Shown here piece after piece: positions 32,736 through 43,326 of a stretch of DNA of 64,000 bases. Location: the NCBI GenBank assembly GCA_001599595.1, contig BCHH01000003.1:4079060-4143059 (forward strand), in the 5' to 3' direction. The DNA comes from Beverwykella pulmonaria (lineage: Eukaryota; Ascomycota; Dothideomycetes; Pleosporales; Melanommataceae). Positions within the stretch are counted from its first letter, which is position 1. Every line of letters begins with the position of its first letter. A model generated the notes under the pieces. It ran no database searches. It had not been told where the DNA came from and saw only the letters and a list, made by a program, of their open reading frames with translations. The position numbers and the translations under genes were made by a program.

Positions 32736-34193
32736 ATGGCAGATATACCTGGGCACAGTCTGTCAAAGCGCGGATGGGACAACGTTGAGGATGTTATGCC
32801 GAAAATCAAGGGTGCGGTCGCAGACAGAATGATCAAGAAGGATCCGAATATCGACCTTTCGACAGCGGAGAACTGGTTGATACGATCTGAGCTTGTGGAG
32901 ATTTGCAAGGATGCAATAACAGATTGCCTCGAAAAAAGAGTTGGGCTCGCTGGTCTGCATGACTCTTGATATGGAGAGCTAATAGGAGAATAGCATTTCT
33001 CGTACCCTAGAGGATTCGCTGGCGATCCAGATCTCCTTGAGGCATACAAAAACTTCTTCAACAAATACTTCCACCCACATGTTCCAGTGCAAGCTTCACA
33101 TTTGTCGACAGCGCCTGGCGCATCTGGGTGTATCGATGCATATCTATACAACATCGCTAATCCAGGGGATGGTGTCCTCATCCCTGGCCCCTATTGGAAT
33201 GGATTCGACTTTGGAATTCGGGCTCGCTCGTCAGTTATTCCCATTGTGGTCCCATTGCCTTCATTTAGTTCGAATTTCACAGATGAGCTAGTATCTGGGT
33301 TAGAGAAAGCGATGAAGAAGTCAACACGTCCTATCAAAGCTCTCTTGATCACAAATCCTCATAACCCACTTGCGCTGTGCTATCCGAAGAAAGTATTAGA
33401 GCAGTGTGTGCTGTTTTGTAAGAAACATAACATACATTTCATATCAGACGAGGTCTACGCCCTCTCGACATTTGAAAATCCGGAAGCAAAAGATGTGGAG
33501 CCCTTTACTTCTGTGCTTTCTCTGGATCTGGATAAAATTGGAGCGGACAAGTCGCGCGTGCATATGGTTTGGAGCCTGAGTAAAGATTTTGGCCAAAGCG
33601 GCTTTCGTATGGTAAGTCTTACTGCATCATCTCTGCCTATCTGGCACATAGTATTTATAGTTCATCAGGGCATAGCGGTAACCCAGTTCAACGAAGAAAT
33701 GGCCGTCGGCCTAGCCTTAGCGTCTATGGTACAAATATCAGCATTATCAGCCTTGTTCGTCACTCAGCTCCTCAACTCCCCCCGACTTCCGGAACTCATT
33801 AAATTGAACTCCCAAAGACTCAAAACGGCATACAAATATATAACTAGCTTCTTTAGAGAGCACAACATCCCTTACATACCATGTAGCGCCGGATTGTACG
33901 TCTTCGCTAGAGTTGGATATGAAGCACAGACTTGGGAAGATGAGCTAGCGATTGTAGCAAAGCTGAAGGAAGCAGGGGTTTTGGTTAGTTCCGGCCGTGC
34001 TTATCATGGGCCGGAGACTGAAAAAGGTTGGGCGAGAGTTGGGTTTGCGGTCGAGCCTGAGGAGCTACACGAGGCTATTCGGAGAATGGGAACTGTTTTC
34101 TCGAAGCAAAACCGTGCCACATTGAAGAGACCGTCGGAATCAAACCTCGAGACTCGACAGCAGAAGCAGCAGAGAGTACTGCAGGAGGCATGA
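32736..34193 (+). CDS. gliI: PLP-dependent C-S lyase / aminotransferase class I, GliI type (ACC synthase-like)
   Basis: Three exons, 32736-32952, 33013-33611 and 33669-34193, give 446 residues. The last intron (57 nt, donor GTAAGT) is a multiple of three and would otherwise insert 19 hydrophobic residues into a conserved block. Family landmarks: LSKRGWDN at the N-terminus, GFAGDPDLLEAYKNFFNKYF, an active-site stretch with NPHNPL, ISDEVYALSTF, and the PLP-lysine motif SLSKDFGQSGFRM. GliI cleaves the C-S bonds of bis-cysteinyl diketopiperazines to give the dithiol, and family members resemble 1-aminocyclopropane-1-carboxylate synthases. It is paired head-to-head with the ABC transporter. The first junction uses a weak donor (GTCTGC), so that boundary is the least certain. 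Confidence 0.85.
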
Positions 34194-34282
34194 TCGATTA
34201 TTCAAAATCTAGAAAAGGAAATTCCTACTGCTACGTATATCGTAAAGCAATCTCTGCCCCACAGTACCTGCCAGAAAGATAT

Positions 34283-35346
34283 TTATATTGTATTTTGAAC
34301 TGCTTGTTTGGAGGCCTCAAGATGAAGTTCGCTTCTTGTGACCCGATTTGGCAACTCCCTCGCGATTCCGCATCCCGCGTAAGCACCCATAGTAATCGCA
34401 TTCGGAATGATTTTTGCGGGACTAGCGCAATCCCCGGCCGCATACACTCCAGGAATGCTGGTCTGACAGAATGGTGGCATGACTTCGATGTCTCCTCTAT
34501 CTGAGACTTTCAACCCAAGTTCACCAACCAGTGTCCGATCAAGCTCCGTATCTGGCCGATGCACTAAAAAGCCCTCAGTTTTTTCCTCGCCATCTTCGAG
34601 TTCAAGGACAACTTCAGACCCGGCGCTTCCTCCGCGAAGAGCTCTGATCTTGCGATCATCCACCCCTATGTCAACTGTTTGTAGGGACGCGGTTATTTCG
34701 GCGGCTAGTGTTGGATTATTGTTGGTGTAGATGGTGATTTTGTTGGCGAATTTATTGGCGTCATCGGCGAGCATAGTCGAATGGAAGACATTTGCTAGGC
34801 CTTCCACCGCGAGGAGTCCAGCTGAAGGGCAGCCTCTTTGCTCATAGCCAAACTGGAACATGCATGGGAATCTGAACTAGCTTCTTAGCATTTAAATCGC
34901 AATGATATTTGAAGACGGCAGGTAGGACAAGAAATTACTCACATTGAGCGAGCATAGATAGCGTTGTATCCTGGAATGCTTGGATATATATCTTTTGAGC
35001 CCATTGCAAGTAACAACTTCCTTCCAAGCCACTTCCCTCCCTTTTTGTCACTGGCTTCGAAGAGGCCATCTCTTCTCTTTTCTATTCTCGTGATTTCAGT
35101 GTCAACGAATGTGGTAAGCTGTGAATCTTCTAATTCTTCCCGACACGCTTTCTTAAACTGCTCCAGGTCTGAATGTTCCCACGTGGGAGTAAGTCGGATT
35201 GACGTAGCGTACTTGTTCCGGGGGTTTCTAGAGTCAAACACGATACATGTATGTAGAGCACGGTATAGAGTCAACGCAGCTGACAATCCCGCGTGGGAGC
35301 CGCCGATAATGAGGACGTCTGTAATTGTCGTATTTTGCTGTGCCAT
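34283..35346 (-). CDS. Thioredoxin reductase-like FAD protein, GliT family, with altered active site (CxxQ)
   Basis: Two exons on the minus strand, 35346-34943 and 34871-34283, give 330 residues, the usual GliT length. The FAD-binding start VLIIGGSHAGLSAALTLYR and the C-terminal GVYAAGDCASPAKIIPN block are intact. GliT/SirT oxidise the dithiol diketopiperazine to the disulphide through a CxxC pair in HCxFCxGYE. Here the equivalent stretch, formed across the 71-nt intron, reads PCMFQFGYEQRG: the first Cys is kept, the second is Gln. Nothing in the frame suggests decay. It is divergently paired with the second copy, which has a normal CxxC. Either this enzyme works by another mechanism or it is a non-redox binding protein. 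The role is unknown. Confidence 0.85.
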
Positions 35347-35476
35347 GGTCACGGAATTTTCGAAGTCTTGATAGTCTTTGGGGAAATTCTTGGAGATGTG
35401 AAGGTTTCATGATAATTCAATAATTTGATCTCACTTCCTCTTACTCTGCTTTAGCATTTGCATACTTGGGATCCGA

Positions 35477-35487
35477 CCGGTGGCCGG
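35477..35487. promoter_or_regulatory. CCGG-TGG-CCGG palindrome between the two GliT-type genes
   Basis: This fits YCGG-N3-CCGR and lies 131 bp before the CxxQ copy and about 227 bp before the CxxC copy, inside their 367-bp divergent promoter. Confidence 0.45.
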
Positions 35488-35713
35488 GATGTTGATTGGC
35501 CCACACGGTTGCGAGTCGATTTCCTAGGATCCTCGTATCCTTTCCCCCAGCCATACCTTCTCGACCTTGAAAGAGTACAAAACCCATCCTCTAATGCTGG
35601 CGATCTTACAAGGCTGTAGCGCCTTGAGTCGATCTCTTCTACTGTACCACCTCATCCTCGTCTCAGAATTCTTACTCTTCGCTAGTCTCACTGTTGCTTC
35701 GGATATAGTTGGT

Positions 35714-36772
35714 ATGACATCGTTTGTCGATGTGCTAATAATTGGAGGTGGCCCTGCCGGTATGCTTTACGAGGACTAAGGAGAGAATTAGGTGTATTCA
35801 AAACGCTAATCCTGACCAGGGCTTACCGCAGCCCTCACGCTCGCACGCCAAGCACATAGCTCCGTGATATTTGATGATGGCAGCTATCGCAACAAGCTTC
35901 GAAACGATATGCATATGGTTTTGACAGCAGATAATGAAAATCCTGCGATATACCGAGCCAGAGCACGCGAGAACCTTCTTACGAGATACGACTTTGTAAA
36001 GCTTGAAGAGACGAAGATCGTAACCGTGAAGAAAATCGATGGAGGCTTTGAGGCTCAAAATAGTACTGGTTTTACATGGAAAGGCAAGAAACTCATACTT
36101 GCGACTGGAGTTGAGGATATATTTCCCGCCATTGAAGGTTATGCTGAGTGCTGGACCAAGGGAATGTAAGCTCGAACCATGTGCTACTGTAAGATGTTTT
36201 ATTAACGAATTAGCTACCACTGCTATTTCTGCGAAGGCTATGAAGACCGTGGAGCCGCATCAAGCGGAATCCTTGCCGTCGATGCTCTGGTCCAAGTTCC
36301 GTTCGCAATGCACGCTGGCCGTCATGCAACGCCATTCTCCAAGCAAGTCGTTATTTATACCAATGGGAACCAAACGTTGGCGTCCGAGTTTCAGGCTGCG
36401 TTTTTTGGGTCACCTGTATTTAAGACAGAACCCCGGAAGATAAAGAAACTCGTAAAGGGTACAAAAGGAGCAGAGATTATCATTCAATTTGAGGATGGTA
36501 GCGAAGTAACAGAAGGATTTATTGGACATGCTCCATTGACCAAAGCGAAGGGTCCATTTGCAGAGCAGCTTGGTCTTCAGTTGACGCCGTCGGGCGACAT
36601 TGTAACAAACCCACCATTCCTACAAACAAGTGTGAACGGTGTTTTCGCCGCTGGGGACAACAGTTCACCCATGAAAATCACACCGAATGCACAGTACACT
36701 GGAAGTTTGGCTGGTGCAGGAGCTTCGGCACAACTTGTGGCTGAAGCACTTGGGCAGCCGAGTATGATTTGA
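35714..36772 (+). CDS. gliT: Dithiol oxidase / thioredoxin reductase-like, GliT type, with intact CxxC
   Basis: Three exons, 35714-35759, 35820-36165 and 36214-36772, give 316 residues. The dinucleotide-binding start DVLIIGGGPAG is cut by intron 1, and LTAALTLARQ follows. The redox motif HCYFCEGYEDRG is created exactly at the second splice junction. The C-terminal FAD block is GVFAAGDNSSPMKITPN. In ETP pathways this enzyme forms the disulphide bridge and protects the producer from its own product. An in-frame ATG at 35594 would add 40 hydrophobic residues; I prefer 35714 because family members start a few residues before the FAD motif. The sister gene on the other strand has a degenerate motif. 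Confidence 0.85.
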
Positions 36773-37501
36773 GGAGGAGCTTCTAGCTGGCATATTTTCT
36801 AACTACATACTGGTAGCGCCAGGGCCACCCTTAAATTTATATACTGAGTTGGATTTCGAGCTAAAAATATTTTGGCAGCAATTCCTACAATAGGAGGGAA
36901 TGGCTAGCTGGCGAAGAGTACGGATGTGCGCCACCCCTAACCCTAACCCTAATCGTATTGGGATGAGATAGGTCCCCAAACACTCGACTTCCAACAGCAT
37001 CGCCTTTCGCTGGTAGCAGGAGATATGCTATCCCTTACAATGTCATACTAGCGCTTAGGCTTGAACCATTTAAGGGATGAGTAATTATACAGAGCTACCA
37101 ACTGCAACAAGACACTGCGAAACGATAGGTTAAGAAATTGAGAAGCGGTCAGTAAATAATCCGGCGACCGTGGCGGTCCGGAAGCGGGCCGCAGTTTACT
37201 TTCCGGGAAAGTTCTGGCATATCAGACTATTACTCTAGTTGCAGCTTTCTAGTCCACAAGTGAGATAAGATCAATGTGAGACTTGAATATGTTAATCAAG
37301 GCTCTTCACTCTGGTTGGAAGTGTCTACAAGACGACGCGGGAAAATATCATTCTAGGAATTGCAACATTTTCATCATCTGCATGTGCCAAAAACTTCAAC
37401 GCTAACAAATAGTGCATGCCTGGTGGTGACAATTTCCAAATGGGCAAATCGTTTGCACACGTGCTTGTCACTCTTTTGCACTTTTCGTGACCAGAAGTCT
37501 T
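36773..37501. other. Convergent intergenic region with telomere-type repeats and an imperfect palindrome
   Basis: About 0.73 kb lies between the stops of the GliT-type gene and the CmcJ-like gene, so it should hold only 3' ends. It nevertheless contains three tandem CCCTAA units (36935-36952). It also contains a GC-rich inverted repeat at about 37161-37181 (CCGGCGACCG-TGG-CGGTCCGG). Confidence 0.5.
36935..36952. repeat. Interstitial telomere-type repeat (CCCTAA)x3
   Basis: Three perfect tandem copies of CCCTAA, the complement of the fungal telomere unit TTAGGG, preceded by an extra C. It lies in the middle of the gene cluster, far from any visible chromosome end. Confidence 0.7.
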
Positions 37502-38558
37502 CTATGTTTCAGGCTCGTATATTACCAGACATCGAACTTCTACGCTTTCCCGAGGTATGGCATCTAGAGGTGCTGATGGATGATTGAATGCGGCGTGTCC
37601 ACAATCTGTACTTTGTTAGCCTGCCGGTTTCTGTAATAGAACAATAGTCGGACACATACATTTACTCACACCTTCTTTGCTATCCCATATCTTTATTACA
37701 GTGACCTCGTTTGCCGTTTGCTCATCTAGGTAGAACCACTTGTGATCTTCGGAATGCGTGAATGCAGCCGTTTGCCCTCTCTCCTCGAATTCTCCTCTAA
37801 GCAAATTGCAGGCATGCATGTCCGTGGGCTTTGCGCTTTGGTAGTCCATAGTGGCCAAAGGCCAATCTTGTACCGTCTCTATTAGAGGACGCCAAAAACT
37901 ACATAATTGTTAAAAAAAAAAAGTTCGATAGGCAGAATTAATGACATACTTCAAAATTTGAACGCGTCCTTTCAGAATTTCCTTGATGTCTTCATCAGGG
38001 CCGACATTCGCACTTAACCGTTGGAGAGCGCTTTTCTCTGTTTGATCGCAATGAACCTGATAATTTTATTTATTTATTTATCTTTTGTCCGCCAAAAAGG
38101 CAGAAGTAAAGTTCACATACCATTGTCGCAGGCTGTTCCCTCCCATCACTATTGTCGGTCTTCTCGAGTTCAAGTCTCCGTCTTCTTAGCGTGTGATCGA
38201 AGATGATCACACGGTCTGCCCCCAAAGCCCTTTCGATGAACTCTTTGACGTGTGGATAGTACTTTCTTTTCACCTCTCCTTCTTCGTTATGGCGTAGTTT
38301 CGAAATCAACTCTGATGTTATCGCGTCTTCGTAGTACGCAAACCCATGAGTATCCAAGTCAAAGTCGCTCATGTTAGGTCGAGCGTTTGCGATAGTGACT
38401 TTGTTGTCCTGCCACTCGAAATTTGTGCGATCCAAACCTGCCGCCGGGTTGATGCGAACGTACGGGCTACCTCGGGACGGGTCCCACGGCTCAAGGAATC
38501 GCATCTCGGCAATCACCTGGCTACTTCGAGCTTGATCGTTTTCCATGAATCTGGGCAT
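37502..38558 (-). CDS. CmcJ / GA4-desaturase-like (AsaB family) putative hydroxylase or desaturase
   Basis: Four exons on the minus strand, 38558-38121, 38056-37950, 37898-37660 and 37605-37502, give 295 residues, the common length. Family landmarks in order: MRFLEPWDPSRGSPYVRINP, DLDTHGFAYYE, VKEFIERALGADRVIIFDHTLRRRR, PATM-VHCDQT (His/Asp, first junction), RVQIL-NFWRPL with DWPLATMD, HKWFYLDEQTANEVTVIK, and the C-terminal CGHAAFNHPSAP...PRESVEVRCLV. The family includes CmcJ, the gibberellin GA4 desaturase and AsaB. They are treated as non-heme Fe/2-oxoglutarate-type oxygenases, although the chemistry is settled for only a few. No homologue occurs in the gliotoxin set, so here it could add a desaturation or hydroxylation to the ETP scaffold. 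The last donor could be 12 nt upstream. Confidence 0.8.
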
Positions 38559-38706
38559 GAAAATTGGGGTGTGCGAATGGAACTTATTGAATCAAAGAAT
38601 AAAAATTATTAAAGATTATGAAATGCAACTTCACTTTCGGCAGTAATTTAGTCTAGCTAGATGTAGGTAGGTTAACCGGATTCGATGACCAATATCCTCC
38701 GGCCTC

Positions 38707-39999
38707 TTAGCCGTACCTCGTCCTCTTCAGATTATGAGATGTTCCCCCTCCATTTATGCCATTAGAAGACCTCCAAACGGGTCGGAATTCAATAGCACAA
38801 GGCCAAGCGTTGCGAAGAGGGTATATCCGTTTTACCTCCCACCCAGTCTCCGACGCCAACTGCCTCCACTGTTGTTCGGTTCGTTCTTGGCCCCCCACGG
38901 CAATCATCATATTCAGATCAGCGTATCGTGACATTCGCCCCATATGACCATCCGATAATACTGACTCCAAAACAATTAACCGACTTCGATGCCCTACCTT
39001 CACAGCTCTCCGAATATTTTCCAAGATTGTTCTTGTCTTCTCATCATCCCAATCATGAAGACACCATTTCATGACATAGATCTCGGACTCCGGAACTTCC
39101 ACTAAGAAATCGCCAGCAATAAGGCTATCCTCTGGTATCTGACTCCCTACATCAGCATAAACACCCTTCGGTTCATGAAAATTTTTCTTTGCCAGTTCAA
39201 TCACTTCTGCTCGATCGAGAATGCTGCCCTGCATGGTTTTGTGTTTTCTCAAGAGCATTGCGATCAAACCACCAACGCCACCTCCCACATCCAGTATTGT
39301 AGAATCGGCAACTTCTTCCCACGGATAGTCTTCCAAGATTCCCGGCGCTTGTGCTATTGCCCCGCCGCTCATGGCTTTGTGGAATTTTGGCATTAAACCT
39401 TGATCTGTGAAGTACTTGATCATACATTCATCTGTGTCGTAATTGATTTGCGCCGGATTACGTGTAGCACTTGCGCGGACTGAATCTGGGATACCGCGGG
39501 CCATATCGTAAAATTCTTTTCCATAAACTTCAACCCAATGACGCCATTGAGTCCAGTGATCGGATTGGAGTAATTTTGAGACGTGGTTATTGGAGTACAG
39601 TTCTGTGGAAGAATCGTAAGTGAAGATTCCGTTGTTGGTTAAAGTTCGTAGAATTTGGCGAAGTCGATCAGATCGCGCATTGGTAGTTTCGGCGAGAGAG
39701 GATAGACACTGAGGGCCGGCAGCAAGGACGTCTGGGATGCCGAGATCGACCGTTGCAACGAGGCACTTGGTGTCGGTATAGCCAAGGAAATGGTCTGCTA
39801 GAATCAAGTGACCAGGCTCGAGAAGCAGTCGTAACTTTGATAAAAGATTCAAGGCTTCAGATGTGAGTATCGCTAATTGTGCGTCAGGTAGCTTCGAAGC
39901 GTCGTGGAGTGCATCTTGAAGGAGTGGCTTCGCAGTTGTCTCCAGGTGTCGAGATGTAGTCTTCAAAGAACTAATCAAATCTTCAAGAATGTACTCCAT
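38707..39999 (-). CDS. gliM: SAM-dependent O-methyltransferase, GliM type (COMT family)
   Basis: A single exon of 430 residues, a usual length for fungal O-methyltransferases. An N-terminal helical dimerisation region leads into a winged helix (LATVDLGIPDVL...LAETTNARSDRLRQILRTL). The SAM-binding motif I is TILDVGGGVGGLIAML near residue 246, and the catalytic His lies in MKWCLHDWDDEKTRTIL. The C-terminal 30 residues after RPVW are an unusual basic tail. GliM/SirM-type enzymes methylate a hydroxyl on the pathway intermediate or product. It is transcribed divergently from the MFS transporter with a regulator-type palindrome between them. Confidence 0.91.
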   Translation of the reverse strand: MEYILEDLISSLKTTSRHLETTAKPLLQDALHDASKLPDAQLAILTSEALNLLSKLRLLLEPGHLILADHFLGYTDTKCLVATVDLGIPDVLAAGPQCLSSLAETTNARSDRLRQILRTLTNNGIFTYDSSTELYSNNHVSKLLQSDHWTQWRHWVEVYGKEFYDMARGIPDSVRASATRNPAQINYDTDECMIKYFTDQGLMPKFHKAMSGGAIAQAPGILEDYPWEEVADSTILDVGGGVGGLIAMLLRKHKTMQGSILDRAEVIELAKKNFHEPKGVYADVGSQIPEDSLIAGDFLVEVPESEIYVMKWCLHDWDDEKTRTILENIRRAVKVGHRSRLIVLESVLSDGHMGRMSRYADLNMMIAVGGQERTEQQWRQLASETGWEVKRIYPLRNAWPCAIEFRPVWRSSNGINGGGTSHNLKRTRYG

Positions 40000-40107
40000 T
40001 TCTTAGACTTAGAATGGTTCAGAGTTTTCTCGTGCAGACTCCCATACTTTCCATTGTTTGTTAAACGTGACGACGGTCTATGAACGCTAGCCGCTGTTGG
40101 TCGCGCT

Positions 40108-40118
40108 TCGGCACCCGG
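40108..40118. promoter_or_regulatory. TCGG-CAC-CCGG palindrome in the O-methyltransferase/MFS divergent promoter
   Basis: YCGG-N3-CCGR site, 109 bp before the O-methyltransferase start and 163 bp before the MFS start, within a 281-bp spacer. Confidence 0.5.
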
Positions 40119-40280
40119 ATATACAAACGAAAATTTCTTTGACTTTGCGCTCCCCCGACGCCGTGTCACAATTACAATAATTCCTCTGAACAGGCTCTTC
40201 GATTTTCACTAGACATCAAAAGTTCCTTCGCAGAATCCACTAGCATCCAGGTTGTTCTATCATCTTTGTACACAGTCTTG

Positions 40281-41809
40281 ATGCCTGCAGAGTCTACCCA
40301 CACATATACTAATGAAATCTCCCCTCTTATCGACCATAACGAAGATGCAGAACGTTCAATGATATCAACTTCGCACTCTGTTTCTATCATTGCAAAAACT
40401 AGCAAGAATTTTCCATCTGAACATGTACTTCCGATCCCCCTTCTCGCTGCTTTAGCTATGGCGTCAACGTCAGCAACCGCCTACTACGCATACGCAACGT
40501 TATTATGCCGGAATCCCCGACACTGCCAAGATGGGGAGACAAGCAGATATGCCGGATCTGCGGCCGTAACAACCAGCATCGCAAACCTTCTCGGAATACT
40601 TGCCTTGGGGCCTCTGCAGAAAATTTCCAGTTCGAGTAAAAGGCACGGATTGCTGTTGTGGATGGTTTGCCGGTCGATGAGCGCCGTGACGCTTCTTATT
40701 GGAGGTAAGCGAACAATAGTCCAACCTACATAATGTATACTTATTTGCCGCTAGTCACCGTCGAGAGCATAATAATCGCTCTCTCCGGCCGCATTTTCGA
40801 AGGCTTAGCGTCAGACAATTTACTGCACTTTCTCCTGAACGCAATATATACACAATGCACAGACTCAGAGAGAACCTCCTCAATGATCAATTATTCACTC
40901 GCGCTCTACATGGTTGGAATATCCATCAGTCCATACATAGCTGGACTGTTCCGCAACTTTATTGTCAGCTTTTTCATAGCCCTCGGCATCTTCGCGTTCG
41001 CGATAGCTTACATCTTGCTCCTCTTTCCAGTTGGATCTTCCAATGAGCAACAGCAAACTGAGTTGACTCGTCCACTGAGGCTATCGGATACCTTTAATCG
41101 AGACGCCAAGTGGTCCATCATGTCATCCGTGACAAAGAGTTGTTACCGCGTACTTCCTCCACTAAAGATTTTCAAGGAAAATCCACCCTACGTACTCATT
41201 GGATTCACAATATTTACCTTCAACATCGTTCAATCATACATCTTTAACGCGCTACTCGTTCATGCAACAGTACGATTCGGCTTTACTGGAAGAGAAAACG
41301 GTTTCATTCTCACAATCGCACATTCCGTTGCATCCAGCTATATTTTCCTAAGCCTTTATGTTACTCCACGTGTGCTCCACCAATTTCGATCTCGGAATGC
41401 AGTCCATGTAGCTTTAAGTTCTACGAGCAGGGATATTATCTGTACCACAGTGTCTTTGTGCAATCAAATAACCGCTTTAGTCGGTATTGGATTTTCTACG
41501 CAGGTATGGCATATTTACGCCTTGACTAGCATGATAGCTCTCAGTCTTCCGGTCCCGTCTTTCATCAAGGGTTATTTTGTTGGGCTGTTCGAGGGGTCAG
41601 AGAAGCCTGCTGCACTTGCGGCGTTGGCAATGATGGAGACACTTGGAAGTGTTCTAGGCCCTGTATTACTTGGAGGAATTCAGAGCTACTTCTTAGACTC
41701 TGCAGTTTTCTTTGCGGCTGCAATGATTTCTGGAGTATCAGTCATTTCATTTGGCTTGGGTGTGGTCACATCGACATCACATAGTCAAACGCGTTCATTT
41801 CAACAGTGA
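40281..41809 (+). CDS. MFS transporter, probable metabolite exporter of the cluster
   Basis: Two exons, 40281-40704 and 40755-41809 (50-nt intron, donor GTAAGC), give 492 residues. About 11-12 hydrophobic segments are seen, with a long central loop (GSSNEQQQTEL...). The N-terminal 50 residues are soluble and acidic/Ser-rich. The helix 2-3 loop GRIFEGLASDNL and YTQCTDSERTSSMINY recall the tetracycline-resistance/sugar-like MFS group rather than the 14-helix DHA2 group to which GliA belongs. Given its position it is the likely plasma-membrane exporter, but orthology with GliA is not supported. ATG 40281 is the first ATG of the frame. Confidence 0.83.
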
Positions 41810-41826
41810 GGATAAAATCAACTACA

Positions 41827-43152
41827 CTAAACAAACTCGAACTCTCCCCAATGTTGACCCCAAACGTGTGAAGACTCCAGCGTAACATTATGAACAGAAG
41901 AAGTCCTAATCATCGGGCCAAAAAATGTGAATGGCAGAAAGCTCTCTTCCGTTAATCTGATCCTCATCATGACATCTGCAGCTAATGGTAGACTATTATA
42001 CATAATCCATGCAACCCAGACATACCCGATGAGAAATCTGAGTCGACCCAGATACTCAGCACTATAACCTAGGTTCTTGTACGTACGTTGGGCCAGGTCT
42101 TCAATGGAGATAGCAAAGGCTTGCCACACAAAGAAATAAAACACGCCGAGAGTAGCTTCTAGAAGAGTGATATTCGCAGGACGAGGTAATAGTGCAAACG
42201 ACTGTGCGTGTAGAAGTCCGGAAATAATGAAAGCAGTCCAGATATGAATGTGGAATGTGGTGGCGGTGCCACGCTGTAGGCCGAGGCAGTTGGTGATGCC
42301 GTGAGAAAAGACTGTGAGCTGTCTGCGAATGCTTTGGTGCCAAACCTGTCCCCAGAACGCTCGGATGGTTGTCGCATCTCTGACGTTGCCGAATAATGGT
42401 GGCCAATCCTATAAGTTTAATGTCAGACTCGATACCTGGTAGTTGGACAAAGAATGAACTTTGACTGATCGTACCGACGGCTGGCTCAGATCCAATAGCA
42501 CAGCGGCAATTGAAGCCGCTACATAATTCATGTTCATGTAGAAGTAAGGCCCACAGCCAAAGACAAGCGCGTTAACAAAGCCTCGTGGAAAGCTGTGGTG
42601 CCGAATGGTAAGGTGTTTGGAGTCGGCAAACCCAGCGCCACCCGGTCCCGTCCAGAATAGCCTCAAACTCAGTTGGAGTAGAAGGTCTGTCGTCAGAACT
42701 AATTTTACCAGTCTGACGCTCTGTTTCATCAAAAATTCTCGCTTTTGCATCTTCGGCGTCGGCGGAATGTTCTTGACTTGCAAGTTCCACCTTACTAGCC
42801 TGCAATTGAGCATCAGATTTGCCACCCATTTCATCTTTGATGGTCCAAGTGCGTGCATGCCCGTTGCTTCTCTAGCAGGACGGTCTTCGCGCCAGAAGTG
42901 GCTTTCAACAGCATCCTGCCTCGCTGTGATGCATCGCTCTAACGTCCCGAGCCAGATCGGCCAAAGCAAAGTATAAGGCTGGGCTGTGAGGACATTGTTG
43001 CTGGTTGGTCCGACCACATGAGATACTACTACCAGAAAAAAAATGGACGTAATCAGGAGATTCTGCCGGCCGGGAAAGTGTGAAAGGGACAGTAGAATGA
43101 ATTGGACAAAGAGTAGCAAAAAATGGACAGTAATAGCATTCCGATTTTTCAT
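41827..43152 (-). CDS. Membrane-bound acyltransferase, wax synthase / Tri7-like
   Basis: Two exons on the minus strand, 43152-42475 and 42408-41827 (66-nt intron), give 419 residues. The N-terminus is strongly hydrophobic and about eight helices are visible. After the junction comes DWPPLFGNVRDATTIRAFWGQVWHQSIRR, the wax-synthase-type signature (WPPLFG...FWG..WHQ). It is followed by a helix with IHIWTAFIISGLLHAQSF carrying the expected His. Relatives include the trichothecene acetyltransferase Tri7 and other secondary-metabolite O-acetyltransferases, so acetylation of a hydroxyl on the ETP is the likely job. The stop is 18 bp from the stop of the convergent MFS gene, and the start is head-to-head with the GliG-type gene. 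Confidence 0.77.
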
Positions 43153-43260
43153 ATTGGCTTCTGTTCGCGTTTTTGATTGTAGTTCTGTGTATTAAAGTGT
43201 TTGGAGTATCAACGTGGTGGTGGATGTCGGACAATCCATATTCGGTTAGCGGCCTCCATC

Positions 43261-43271
43261 TCGGGGGCCGA
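43261..43271. promoter_or_regulatory. TCGG-GGG-CCGA palindrome in the acyltransferase/gliG divergent promoter
   Basis: An exact match to the TCGGN3CCGA consensus known for SirZ/GliZ-type regulators. It is 56 bp before the glutathione transferase exon 1 start and 109 bp before the acyltransferase start, in a 174-bp spacer. Confidence 0.6.
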
Positions 43272-43326
43272 ACGCGATTGATATAAGTCTTCTGCAATAT
43301 TCCCAAAAGAAAAAAGCGCGAAAATC

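Noticed and set aside
33612..33668. Read-through of the last GliI-type intron, which stays in frame
   Set aside because: Strong GTAAGT donor and insertion of 19 hydrophobic residues into a conserved block; removal restores FRM-GIAVTQFNEEM.
35594..35713. N-terminal hydrophobic extension of the GliT-type protein from an earlier ATG
   Set aside because: Family members begin shortly before the FAD motif; kept only as an alternative start.
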